Part shown: positions 7,448 to 15,470 of the stretch, piece after piece
Numbering within the stretch: the stretch's first letter is position 1
Layout of the letters: the number at the start of each line of letters is the position of its first letter
From: CAKUFA01 sp963646285
GTDB taxonomy: Bacteria > Bacillota > Clostridia > Christensenellales > Aristaeellaceae
Direction: 5' to 3'
Assembly: GCA_963646285.1 (NCBI GenBank)
Contig: CAVIWF010000013.1
Span: 1 to 51,202 of the forward strand
DNA length: 51,202 nucleotides
The notes under the pieces: model-generated
Told to the model about the DNA's origin: nothing
Databases searched by the model: none
Seen by the model: the letters and a program-made list of their open reading frames with translations, nothing else
Translations under genes and position numbers: made by a program

Positions 7448-9001
7448 TCACCCAATCACAATACTCACTTCCCCGTCCTGGGCCACGGTCATTTTCGCCC
7501 TTTGCAGGTAGCGGGTGAAGAAGTTTTCCTTCTCCTTGTCCGTCATGGTAATCCAGGAGCCCTGGAGGGCGGTGTTCATCATCTCCCGCAGGTTCAGGGG
7601 CTGTCCCCCTTCCCCGGCAAGGAAGCGCTGCACCTGCTCCTGGATGCCGTTGATGAGGGTGGTGGTCTTGATGGTGTAGGAGGCGGCGGTGCAGAAGTCG
7701 TCAATGAAGCAGTAGGGAATGTTGTGGATGGTCAGGGCATCCATAATGGCCAGGCCGGTTTTCCGCTTCTCCAGCATCACCAGGAAGCGGACCCCCTCCA
7801 GCTGCCGGATCATGGCCCAATAGTCGCTGTCCGAGGACACGAGGATCACCCCGTCCACCCCGGAGGTGTACACTTCCCGGCTGGTACGCACCGCCAGGGT
7901 CATGTCGCACTGGGATTTGTTCTGGTTCACCCGGGGCACAAGGATGTGCTCGATTTCGAAGGAAGCCTTTTCCGAGGCGGCGGAGTGGAGCATCCGATCC
8001 ACCAGGGTGGACCACTGATCCGTGGTGTACTCACTGTCAAAGAGGAGCACCTTGGCGATCTTGCACAGCTGATAGGCAGGCAGGCTGCTGAGGGCTGCCG
8101 CCAGCTTCACCGCATCGGCGTTTTCGCAGTCCACCACCACCACGCATTTCCTGGCGGACTGCAGCAGGCTTTCCAGGTTCCGCATGGTGTAGTTGCCCGC
8201 ATTGCGCACCAGGGACAGGTTCTCGAACCGATCCTCATGCCGCTCGTAGATAATGCGGACGAACTTTTCATCCGTGTAAAGGATGTTGCCCTTGCTTTCC
8301 GGGGAGGTGGACACCGCATCCCAGTTGATCCAGCACTGGAAGGGATAGCGGAGCCGGTCGCTGTTGTAGATTTCCCCGGCACGCTTCAGGTTCTCCTTCC
8401 TGGTGCCACCGGGCATGATGAACAGGGGGCGGATGTACGCCCAGTTGATCCATTCCGGGAAGAGGGAGGCCACGGTGTTGATCCGGTTGCTCACCTCGAT
8501 GTTGATGGCCACCAGATAGTCATCCACCTCCGGCCGCTGCTTGTAGAGGCGAACCCCATCCCGGGCAAGAGTTTCCGATGCGTCAGGGGGAATGAGATCC
8601 GGCACGGAACCGATGTTTTTGATGTTCAGCCGGAATTCGTGGGAGATGGCTTTGTGGTACCGCTCCATGGCGGCACGGATGCGGCACAGGTTGCGGATGA
8701 TGCGTGCGTCTTTGTTTTGTTCCAGTTCATCGTAGGTTTTGATGAGGAAGTTGGTGGCGTTTTCATCCCCGAAGTATTCTTTGGGAATGCCGATCAGGTA
8801 TGCCACAATGGAGACGATGGTGTAGGTGGCGTTTCGGTATTCGCTGTAGGCTGCCCGCTTTTCCTGGGAGGATGGGGTTGGTTCTTCCTCCTCCGGTTTT
8901 TCCTCTTCCTCGGTAAAGGAAATGAGATTGGCCAGTTCTGTAATGTCTTTTGTTGTGACTGTTGTGCGTTTTTGCGTCTGGGTGTTTTTTTCTTTCGGCA
9001 T
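7448..9001 (-). CDS. NYN/PIN-like domain protein (predicted RNase)
   Basis: A 517-residue cytosolic protein. Residues 1-50 are acidic and probably disordered (EEEEKPEEEEPTP). A helical region follows (50-280). The C-terminal half is a NYN-type PIN-fold nuclease domain: strand 1 with Asp291 (VVVVDCENAD), a second acidic site Asp366 (KSQCDMTLAV) and the SSDSD triad Asp391/Asp393. These are the metal-binding acids of NYN ribonucleases, so the active site looks intact. The start at 9001 is preceded by AAAGGAG at 14 bp, a long spacing; the upstream in-frame extension runs into repeat DNA. RNA substrate unknown. No clear partner gene; the repeat array begins directly upstream. Confidence 0.85.
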   Translation of the reverse strand: MPKEKNTQTQKRTTVTTKDITELANLISFTEEEEKPEEEEPTPSSQEKRAAYSEYRNATYTIVSIVAYLIGIPKEYFGDENATNFLIKTYDELEQNKDARIIRNLCRIRAAMERYHKAISHEFRLNIKNIGSVPDLIPPDASETLARDGVRLYKQRPEVDDYLVAINIEVSNRINTVASLFPEWINWAYIRPLFIMPGGTRKENLKRAGEIYNSDRLRYPFQCWINWDAVSTSPESKGNILYTDEKFVRIIYERHEDRFENLSLVRNAGNYTMRNLESLLQSARKCVVVVDCENADAVKLAAALSSLPAYQLCKIAKVLLFDSEYTTDQWSTLVDRMLHSAASEKASFEIEHILVPRVNQNKSQCDMTLAVRTSREVYTSGVDGVILVSSDSDYWAMIRQLEGVRFLVMLEKRKTGLAIMDALTIHNIPYCFIDDFCTAASYTIKTTTLINGIQEQVQRFLAGEGGQPLNLREMMNTALQGSWITMTDKEKENFFTRYLQRAKMTVAQDGEVSIVIG

Positions 9002-9152
9002 GGTATGAAGTACAGCTCCTTTCTCCATCAAAAAATAGGGATGTTCGGTTGTTGCGCAAGCCGTCATCCCTATTATAACGTATTTTGGCCGTGGGGGCAA
9101 AGTAAATGTGATGTGGGCATTTTTGCGGGAGGAGGCTTTTGAGGCAAAAGCT

Positions 9153-9249
9153 TTCCGCAACCTCAATCGTCGCGGCTTGCAGCCGCTCGTTTCGGTTGAT
9201 GCGTTCGCGGACACAATTTGCGCCACAGGCGCAAGTCCGCTCACTTACC
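9153..9249 (+). repeat. 97-bp hairpin module B, copy 1
   Basis: Runs from TTCCGCAACCTCAATCGTCG to GTCCGCTCACTTACC. It folds into consecutive stems, including GCGGCTTGCAGCCGC and GCGGAC..TTGCGCC-aca-GGCGCAA..GTCCGC. In this copy the first stem is GCGGCT-tgc-AGCCGC, while the copies at 49710 and 51106 have GCAAGC-tac-GCTTGC: paired changes that keep the hairpin. An outer inverted repeat GCGGGAGG/CCTCCCGC (9125, 9249) encloses the copy. Confidence 0.85.
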
Positions 9250-9311
9250 TCCCGCACCCACCCGAAAACCACTTGGGAGGTTCATTCCTTTGAAGGAACG
9301 CTGTTCGTTTT

Positions 9312-9469
9312 GCAGGGGGCTTTGCGGTCGCCCCCTGCACCCCTTCGCAGCATCCCTTCGGATGAAGGGGTTCTCTTTTGAAAAAAAGAAATAAGCTGTT
9401 TTCAACTTGAAAGGTCTCTAAGAGTTGGGCTCCGAAGGGGTTAAAGGGGGCGATCGGAAAGCCCCCTTG
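9312..9469 (+). repeat. Palindromic element A, copy 1 (about 158 bp)
   Basis: The left hairpin is GCAGGGGGC-TTTGCGGTC-GCCCCCTGC (9312-9338). An interior with two CCCTTCGG-type boxes and a central A/T-rich hairpin follows. The right hairpin, inverted, is AAGGGGGC-GATCGGAAA-GCCCCCTT (about 9444-9468). No coding potential. The element as a whole is an imperfect palindrome. Confidence 0.85.
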
Positions 9470-9530
9470 AGTTGCACAAAGGACTGATGCAAAGGCACGC
9501 ACAACCTGCAACAGATTTCTTCTGTTTATT

Positions 9531-9689
9531 CCAGAGGGCTTTGCGGTCGCCCTCTGGACTCCTTCGCCGCATCCCTTCGGATGAAGGTGTTCGCTTATGT
9601 AAATAAAACATAATAGTTTTATTTATCTCGAAGGGACTCTCAAAGTTGGGCTCCGAAGGGGTTTAAGGGGGCGATCGGAAAGCCCCCTT
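9531..9689 (+). repeat. Palindromic element A, copy 2 (about 159 bp)
   Basis: Same architecture as the copy at 9312. The left stem is CCAGAGGGC/GCCCTCTGG around the same loop TTTGCGGTC. The centre is AAATAAAAC-ataata-GTTTTATTT. The right hairpin is AAGGGGGC/GCCCCCTT (9665-9689). It is preceded by AACAGATTTCTTCTGTT, which recurs 222 bp later ahead of the next left hairpin. Confidence 0.85.
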
Positions 9690-9752
9690 GAGTTGCTTTC
9701 AAAGAGTGTTGCAAGGATAAGCACTACCTGCAACAGATTTCTTCTGTTTATT

Positions 9753-9841
9753 CCAGAGGGCTTTGCGGTCGCCCTCTGGACTCCTTCGCCGCCCCATTTC
9801 AGCAATAGTTTTCTAATGATGTTTTGCAGGGGGCTTTGCGG
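9753..9841 (+). repeat. Element A, truncated copies
   Basis: A third left hairpin, CCAGAGGGC-TTTGCGGTC-GCCCTCTGG (9753-9779), is followed by CTCCTTCGCCGCC and then unrelated sequence, so the element is truncated. A further half-hairpin GCAGGGGGCTTTGCGG starts at 9826 without its right arm. The 9002-9883 interval holds only such repeats and no gene I can support. Confidence 0.75.
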
Positions 9842-9883
9842 AAGTCCTTTTGCCACAAAAGCTGCCCCTCCCGCAAAATCCCG

Positions 9884-11749
9884 TTACGCCTTCCCAAACA
9901 TCTCCCGATGACTTTCCTCCACGGTTTCCATGTCCTCCATGTACAGGTACTGGATGATGCACTCGTAGCGGTAATAGTTGACCATCATCATCCGTGGGAA
10001 GCCTGTCATTTCCATAAACAGGCCGGACAGGGGCGGGGGCATGGACAGGCCCACTGCCAGCCGGGTGATCTGCCGAATATCGTAGCGGAAGGTATTATCG
10101 CTGCACATGCGGCTGACCATGCTTTCGGACAGGCCGCAGCGGAAGGCGGCTTCCCGCTGGGTGCCGCACCGGTCGGCAATCACCTTGGACAGGGCCTGGG
10201 CAGGGGTGCGGGGCAGGGATGCCAGATAGGCGGCATCCTGGGCAAGGGTTTCCTCCCGGGACATCCCCTCGGTCACATCCGGGTCCACGGGCACGTACCG
10301 GTCATTGAACCCCTGCACGGAGCAGAGCACCCCCACGGGGGCAGCGGCAGGGGCTAAACTGTATTCCCGGCGGAATTTCAGGCAGCACTCGTCCACGTGG
10401 GCCCGTGCCCATTCCGTCAGCCGGATGCCCTCACCGGTGCGCTCCACACAGAAGGGATGATCCAGGCACACGTGCCCCTCTAAATACAGGAACCCACGGG
10501 TGCGGATCAGGCTGCGGAAGGTTTCATCCTCCCCGTAGAGCCGGGTAAAGCTGCCCCGGTCGATCACGAAGGTTTCCCCTGCCTTCAGGTGCTCCCCGGA
10601 GAAGGCAAAGGGGCGGATGTAGCTGCCATCCACATAGTTGCAGGCCCCCTTGGCCGCCGCCGAGCCCATGAGGATCATCCGGGTGCGGATGATGGAGCGG
10701 GGACGCTGCAGCTCCCGGGCAATGCGACAGATCACCCGATCCACCCGATCCCCGGTGTTCATGTCCCTGCCGGCGGTCTCCTCCCAGTACAAGCGCATAA
10801 GGGGCACCAGCATCCCCCGGGGCAGCATGGCGGCATAGGCGAAGTAGTCCGCCTGCCGCTCCACCCAGCGCACATCCCTGGCAGCCCCACGGGATGCCTT
10901 GTCCGCCTCCTTGTAATCCAGCAATCGCAGATCCGCCCGGTGGAGCTGCTGCAGGGTGAGGAACATGGTGTGAAACTCGTAGTGGGCGCACTCGTGGTAC
11001 AGGGCCAGGTCACTGCCTGCCTCGTCCTTCCGGGCGGCGTTGGCATTGAGGATGATGGTCTTCCCCGGCACGTGCACCATTTGGTACCCGTTTTCCCCTG
11101 TGGCCACCTGCACTTCCCCCTCTTCCAGAAAGAGCATGGCACGGCTCCACCGGTTCCGGTACAGGGACAGGGTGCGCACCGTCAGCCCCATGGCCTGCAC
11201 CAATGCCGAAGGCCCCCGGCGGCGCAGGGTGCTGAGGGCACTGTCCCCCAGGTACATTTGCAGCCGCTGCAGGAAGAGAGTCTCCATGTCCTCATAGTGG
11301 AGGATGGGCACCAGATACTCGGACAGCTCCGGCACCTCCGGGGGCGCAGGGGGATCCAGGGTCACCCCGGGGATTTCCCCCAGAAGGCGAATTCCATCCT
11401 CCATGCGGAAGGGGGCTGAAAAGTACACCTGCCGCAGAAAATACCGGGGCAGTTGATGTTCCCCGGCTGCCCCCAGCCGCACCCGTGCCCGTGCCTGCAC
11501 CATCAGCCCGGTACGGTTCACCTGATAAAAATGAAAGTGACCCAGCTTGCTGCCGCTGCGGTCAAAAAACAGGCGGAAGCCTTCCCCCGGCATCAGCCCC
11601 AGATCCGCCCCCGGATCCAGATGCAGATCCTCCAGGGACGCCCCCCGCAGGCAGTCCTCCACCTGCTGAAGCAATGCATCCCCAAAGTGGCGGATGATGT
11701 AGTCCCCCATGCGCTGCAATACCGGCGCCCATTCCTGCTGCTTGTCCAT
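9884..11749 (-). CDS. ImmA/IrrE-like zinc metallopeptidase with C-terminal helix-turn-helix
   Basis: A protein of about 621 residues. The central HEXXH motif (HECAHYEFH, near residue 252) followed by ERQADYFAYAAMLP supplies the zinc ligands and general base of the ImmA/IrrE family. These peptidases cleave repressors or regulators after stress, DNA damage or mobile-element induction. The C-terminus (QREAAFRCGLSESMVSRM and following) reads as an Xre-type helix-turn-helix. The order peptidase-then-HTH is the reverse of the common HTH-then-peptidase layout. The start is set at ATG 11749: GTG 11773 lies only about 6 bp after the predicted transcription start, whereas 11749 leaves a leader containing AAGGAG. 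Its promoter overlaps a LexA-like box, consistent with stress control. The target is unknown; an adjacent repressor gene is not seen. Confidence 0.85.
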   Translation of the reverse strand: MDKQQEWAPVLQRMGDYIIRHFGDALLQQVEDCLRGASLEDLHLDPGADLGLMPGEGFRLFFDRSGSKLGHFHFYQVNRTGLMVQARARVRLGAAGEHQLPRYFLRQVYFSAPFRMEDGIRLLGEIPGVTLDPPAPPEVPELSEYLVPILHYEDMETLFLQRLQMYLGDSALSTLRRRGPSALVQAMGLTVRTLSLYRNRWSRAMLFLEEGEVQVATGENGYQMVHVPGKTIILNANAARKDEAGSDLALYHECAHYEFHTMFLTLQQLHRADLRLLDYKEADKASRGAARDVRWVERQADYFAYAAMLPRGMLVPLMRLYWEETAGRDMNTGDRVDRVICRIARELQRPRSIIRTRMILMGSAAAKGACNYVDGSYIRPFAFSGEHLKAGETFVIDRGSFTRLYGEDETFRSLIRTRGFLYLEGHVCLDHPFCVERTGEGIRLTEWARAHVDECCLKFRREYSLAPAAAPVGVLCSVQGFNDRYVPVDPDVTEGMSREETLAQDAAYLASLPRTPAQALSKVIADRCGTQREAAFRCGLSESMVSRMCSDNTFRYDIRQITRLAVGLSMPPPLSGLFMEMTGFPRMMMVNYYRYECIIQYLYMEDMETVEESHREMFGKA

Positions 11750-11785
11750 ATGCTCCTTGTCCTTCCCGTCCACACCGACAAGAGC

Positions 11786-11814
11786 ATCATAACACAGCGA
11801 ACGAATGTTTGCAA
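11786..11814 (-). promoter_or_regulatory. Promoter with embedded LexA/DinR-like box
   Basis: On the minus strand TTGCAA (11809-11814) and TATGAT (11786-11791) are separated by 17 bp. The spacer holds CGAACGAATGTTTG (11798-11811), one mismatch from the Gram-positive LexA consensus CGAACN4GTTCG. An operator there would block the promoter. Confidence 0.6.
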
Positions 11815-11906
11815 GGGGAACATCATTCGAGCAAGTGACGTTGCCTCTTTGTTGATGCCCTGAACGCCCCGGAGGGGCTTGGTGTTTCTGCCCGCTTATT
11901 TTTCCC

Positions 11907-11935
11907 TTGCATCACCTGTCCATCTGCGCTATAGT
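11907..11935 (+). promoter_or_regulatory. Promoter of the DMT transporter and barnase genes
   Basis: TTGCAT (11907-11912) and TATAGT (11930-11935) are separated by 17 bp, 27 bp upstream of the start codon at 11963. Confidence 0.65.
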
Positions 11936-11962
11936 GGAGGCGGAAAAAAGGAGATGACCATC

Positions 11963-12826
11963 ATGTGGGTTCTATTGGCATTCGGTTCTGCCTTCTTTGC
12001 CGGAGTGACCTCCATCCTTGCCAAGTGCGGCATTCGCAAAACGGATTCCACCCTGGCTACGGCCCTGCGCACCATCATTGTGCTGGCGTTTTCCTGGGTC
12101 ATGGTGTTTCTGGTAGGCTCCCAAAGTCAGCTGGGGCAGGTGGACAGCCGCTCCCTGCTGTTTCTGGTGCTGTCCGGCCTGGCTACCGGGGCAAGCTGGC
12201 TGTGCTACTTCCGTGCCCTGCAACTGGGCAACATCAACAAGGTGGTGCCCATTGACAAGTCCAGCACGGTGCTGACCATTGTGCTGGCGGTGCTGCTGCT
12301 GGGGGAATCCCTGACCTGGACCAGCGGGGTGGGCATCCTCCTCATTGCCGCCGGTACCCTGCTGATGCTGGAAAAGAAGGACGCCCCCACCACCACTGCC
12401 ACGGACAGCCGCTGGCTGTGGTACGCCCTGGGTTCCGCCCTGTTTGCCAGCCTGACCGCCATCCTGGGCAAGGTGGGCATTACCCATGTGGAATCCAACC
12501 TGGGCACGGCCCTGCGCACAGGGGTGGTGCTGATCATGTCCTGGATGATGGTGCTGGTCACTGGCAAGGGGAAGGAGATCCGCCGCATTGACGGCAGGGA
12601 GCTGGGGTTCATCTGCCTGTCCGGTCTGGCTACCGGGGCAAGCTGGCTGTGCTACTACAAAGCCCTGCAGGATGGGCCTGCCAGCGTGGTGGCACCCATT
12701 GACAAGCTGAGCATTCTGGTCACCGTCCTCTTCTCCCGGGTGGTTTTTCAGGAGAAGCTGAGCCGGAAGGCGGCACTGGGATTGGCTGCCATTGTAGCAG
12801 GAACGCTGCTGATGGTCATCAAATAA
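11963..12826 (+). CDS. EamA-family (DMT superfamily) transporter
   Basis: A 287-residue integral membrane protein with ten predicted helices in two homologous halves. The repeat is visible in the sequence: SGLATGASWLCYFRALQ in the first half and SGLATGASWLCYYKALQ in the second, and VVPIDKSS against VAPIDKLS. This is the two-EamA-domain architecture of drug/metabolite transporters; the substrate is unknown. ATG 11963 is preferred because AAAGGAG lies 9 bp upstream; ATG 11954 abuts the ribosome-binding site. The barnase gene follows after 37 bp without a terminator, so the two are probably co-transcribed. Confidence 0.9.
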   Translation: MWVLLAFGSAFFAGVTSILAKCGIRKTDSTLATALRTIIVLAFSWVMVFLVGSQSQLGQVDSRSLLFLVLSGLATGASWLCYFRALQLGNINKVVPIDKSSTVLTIVLAVLLLGESLTWTSGVGILLIAAGTLLMLEKKDAPTTTATDSRWLWYALGSALFASLTAILGKVGITHVESNLGTALRTGVVLIMSWMMVLVTGKGKEIRRIDGRELGFICLSGLATGASWLCYYKALQDGPASVVAPIDKLSILVTVLFSRVVFQEKLSRKAALGLAAIVAGTLLMVIK

Positions 12827-12863
12827 AATCGTTCAACAAAACTGCATACACGGAGTGAAACCC

Positions 12864-13472
12864 ATGAAGAAAAAATCCTTCCTGACCTCCCTCCTTGCCC
12901 TGATGATGGCACTGATGATGGTGCTGAGCCCATCGGACGGGCTGCTGTCCCTTCTTGCGCCTGCCCAGGCTTCCGCCATGACCCTGACGGCGGAGGAGGA
13001 TCATGCCGCCCTCATTGCCAAGAACAAAAAGAAGAAAACGACGGCATCGCCGGCATCGCCGTCTCTTACCGCATCGCCGTCGCCTACGGCAACCCCGTCG
13101 CCGTCGCCTGCTGCATCCATTGAGGAGGACGGAACCTACACCGCCCCCCAGGATATTGCGGATTACCTGTTCACCTACGGCAGGCTGCCCGGCAACTTCC
13201 TTACCAAGAAGGAAGCCCAGGCCTTGGGGTGGGACAGCCGGTACAACTACGTGGGGGATGTGGCACCGGGCATGTCCATCGGCGGGGATTACTTCGGCAA
13301 CTATGAACAGAAGCTGCCCACCGCCAAAGGGCGGAAGTATTACGAATGCGACTGCAACTACACCGGCACCCGGCGGGGGGCGGAGCGGATTATCTTCTCC
13401 AATGACGGGCTGGTGTACTACACGGCGGATCACTACGAAACCTTTACGGAAATGAAACCTTCGTGGGAATAA
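12864..13472 (+). CDS. Secreted barnase-type ribonuclease
   Basis: A 202-residue exported RNase of the barnase/N1 family (cleaves RNA after guanosine). A signal peptide spans about residues 1-37 (cleavage near AQASA), then a charged stretch and a Ser/Pro/Thr linker (about 59-85), then the catalytic domain 90-202. Alignment by eye to barnase puts the general base at Glu161 (YYECDCNY), the arginines at Arg171 and Arg175 and the general acid at His190 (ADHYETF); the motif LTKKEAQALGW is also conserved. Two cysteines (162, 164) flank an Asp beside the catalytic Glu, which barnase lacks. ATG 12864 has CGGAG upstream; GTG 12855 is less likely. No barstar-like inhibitor gene is adjacent. Confidence 0.92.
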   Translation: MKKKSFLTSLLALMMALMMVLSPSDGLLSLLAPAQASAMTLTAEEDHAALIAKNKKKKTTASPASPSLTASPSPTATPSPSPAASIEEDGTYTAPQDIADYLFTYGRLPGNFLTKKEAQALGWDSRYNYVGDVAPGMSIGGDYFGNYEQKLPTAKGRKYYECDCNYTGTRRGAERIIFSNDGLVYYTADHYETFTEMKPSWE

Positions 13473-13475
13473 AAG

Positions 13476-13525
13476 AACAGGGTCGGGGAACACCATTTCA
13501 GTGCTTCCCGACCCTGTTTCAATTT
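13476..13525. terminator. Bidirectional terminator after the barnase gene
   Basis: Perfect arms AACAGGGTCGGG (13476) and CCCGACCCTGTT (13507) are followed by TTCAATTT and preceded by AAAAG. The site lies between the barnase gene and the converging flavoprotein gene. Confidence 0.75.
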
Positions 13526-13556
13526 ACGTTTGACCAATGCCTGCGTGCGAAATATT

Positions 13557-15221
13557 TTACTGAGCTGCCTGTTCGCCGGCAATCTTGCCGAAGCATACAG
13601 ACTCGGAGTAGCCGCCTGCCTGCCAGGTCACTTCACCTGCGGCATACAGGCCGGTCACCACCGTGCCGTCGCTGCTGAGCACCTGTGCCTTTTCGTTGCA
13701 GACAACGCCGCCCTTGGTCATGTGGTTGGCAGGCTGCACACGCACACCGTAGTAGGGGCCTTCAGCGTCCAGTGCCCGGCTGGGAACAGCCTCGATCTGA
13801 GCGTTCTCGGTGCCTGCGGCAGCGTCTGCATTGTACTGTGCCACGGAGGCCTTCAAGCCCTCGGCATCAATGCCCAGCTTCTCTGCCAGCTCGTCCAGGG
13901 TAGCGCCTTCGCTGTAGTAGCCCAGACCCACATGCTTGCGGATGCGGTAGAAGGATTCATAGCCCGTCTTGTCGGTGATGTAGTAGGCAGCACCGTCCGT
14001 CTGCTCCTGCACCATGGTGCCCCGATCCTTGCCGGACTTGTTGGGCAGCAGGGTGCCTTCCTTGTTGGCCAGCAGGTTCATGTCTGCGCCGCCGGTCAGG
14101 TCACGATAAGGCACGATGATGTTGGAGAAGAAGCTCATCTTGCCCATCTGATCCATCTGGAAGCCGTACTTTTCAAATACCTTTACAAAGTCGCCGGTGG
14201 TGCCCATCTGGTTGGAGGTTTCGAACACTTCGTAGCCGGGGGCATACTCGGCCAGCAGCTCCTTGTTGGAGCAGAAGCCGCCGGTGGCAATGATGGTGCT
14301 GGCAGCGTTAATGGTGTAGGTTTCGCCCTGATTGTTGGTTACCACAACGCCCTTGCACACGCCGTTTTCCATCACCAGATCCGTGCCCTTGGTGCCGGTG
14401 CGCACTTCCACGCCCAGGTTGGCAGCGGTACGCTCCAGCCCTGCCTGAATCACTTCGCCGGAGTACTGGTTGTCTTCCGCCATGTGGTTGGTGCCGCCGT
14501 AGTTGTAGTTCAGCTCCACGCCCATGGCACGGAGCCAGGCATCCAGGGTGTACTCTTCATTGGCCCAGGCCTGAATCCGTTCGGCAGATTCGCCGTTGGT
14601 GCTCTTGGCTTCAATAAACTTGGCCAGGCCTTCCTCACCCACCCATTCGGTGTTGCCGGCAGCCTTCTGAGCCTCGGTGTTGATCAGGTCGAAGAAGTTC
14701 ATGTCGAACTTACCGTTGCCGCTGAGGATGTCCAGCTTTTCCACCAGAATCACGTGCTTGTCCGCATTGGTCTGCTTGGCGCCGATGGCTGCTGCCAGAC
14801 CGGCAGGGCCGCCGCCTACGATCACGATGTCGCAGCTTTCGGCTGCACGCTCGGTGGCGGGCTTTTCCTCATTGGTCATCTTCACCGCCGGGGCTTCCAG
14901 TCCGGCCTGCTTCATGGCATCTGCCACGGCCGTCTTCACCGCATAGGAAGAGAAGGTGGCAGCAGATACGCTGTCCACATCCGCCGTGTTGGCGTTCAGG
15001 ATCCGCTCCCGAATCACAGGGAAAGCACGGTCGATGACCACGTTGGTTTCGTGGTTGTCGCCCAGGGCTACGTCGGTGATCACACCGTTTTCAATGGTGA
15101 CATTCACGGTCATTTCCCCGTGGTAGCCATTGCCCGTAGCCGTGTAGGTCTCGGCCACAGCGGCGCTGCCTGCCAGCATGGTGGCGGCGGTCAGCAGACT
15201 GAGTACCTTGATCTTATTCAT
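13557..15221 (-). CDS. Exported FMN/FAD flavoprotein reductase (fumarate/urocanate-reductase-like)
   Basis: A 554-residue exported flavoprotein. Residues 1-23 form a Sec signal peptide (LAGSAAVAE, no lipobox). An FMN-binding domain follows, with the attachment motif DSVSAATFSS (83-92, a variant of the usual D-G-x-[ST]GAT), then an FAD_binding_2 domain with GGGPAG (about 136-141) and C-terminal HMTKGGVV. The family reduces fumarate-like or urocanate-like acceptors outside the membrane and commonly serves anaerobic respiration. The electron acceptor is not predictable here. The start at 15221 has AAAGGAGG 6 bp upstream. A near-consensus promoter (15281-15309) drives it, with three 40-bp tandem palindromes further upstream. 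It is a separate unit from the related gene at 15691. Confidence 0.9.
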   Translation of the reverse strand: MNKIKVLSLLTAATMLAGSAAVAETYTATGNGYHGEMTVNVTIENGVITDVALGDNHETNVVIDRAFPVIRERILNANTADVDSVSAATFSSYAVKTAVADAMKQAGLEAPAVKMTNEEKPATERAAESCDIVIVGGGPAGLAAAIGAKQTNADKHVILVEKLDILSGNGKFDMNFFDLINTEAQKAAGNTEWVGEEGLAKFIEAKSTNGESAERIQAWANEEYTLDAWLRAMGVELNYNYGGTNHMAEDNQYSGEVIQAGLERTAANLGVEVRTGTKGTDLVMENGVCKGVVVTNNQGETYTINAASTIIATGGFCSNKELLAEYAPGYEVFETSNQMGTTGDFVKVFEKYGFQMDQMGKMSFFSNIIVPYRDLTGGADMNLLANKEGTLLPNKSGKDRGTMVQEQTDGAAYYITDKTGYESFYRIRKHVGLGYYSEGATLDELAEKLGIDAEGLKASVAQYNADAAAGTENAQIEAVPSRALDAEGPYYGVRVQPANHMTKGGVVCNEKAQVLSSDGTVVTGLYAAGEVTWQAGGYSESVCFGKIAGEQAAQ

Positions 15222-15280
15222 GGTTGTCCTCCTTTTTCCGGCAGAGGGCTTCATTGCCCTGCCTGCCTATCCGGTGGCTT

Positions 15281-15309
15281 ATTATATCGACAATTCTACC
15301 CAAAGTCAA
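15281..15309 (-). promoter_or_regulatory. Strong sigma-A promoter of the flavoprotein gene
   Basis: On the minus strand TTGACT (15304-15309) and a perfect TATAAT (15281-15286) are separated by 17 bp, about 60 bp upstream of the start codon. Confidence 0.8.
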
Positions 15310-15470
15310 CAGGAAAAAAAGTACATTTTCAACAAAAAGGAAGTTCATACAGAAACTCCGTTATTTTTGTAACGACGAACCTCGTCAAAACCCAGACAAA
15401 CAAAGGGGTTGCGGAGGTTTTTCCCCAATCCTTTCGGGATGGTAAAAACGACTGAATGGTTCGGAAAAAG

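Noticed and set aside
7355..9142. Plus-strand open frame of 595 codons opposite the NYN gene
   Set aside because: It is the antisense shadow of the NYN-domain gene, with low-complexity composition and no ribosome-binding site.
9312..9779. Family A hairpins as rho-independent terminators or as a CRISPR array
   Set aside because: No T-run follows the stems on either strand, several occur in tandem far from gene ends, and spacing is irregular with conserved, not unique, intervening sequence.
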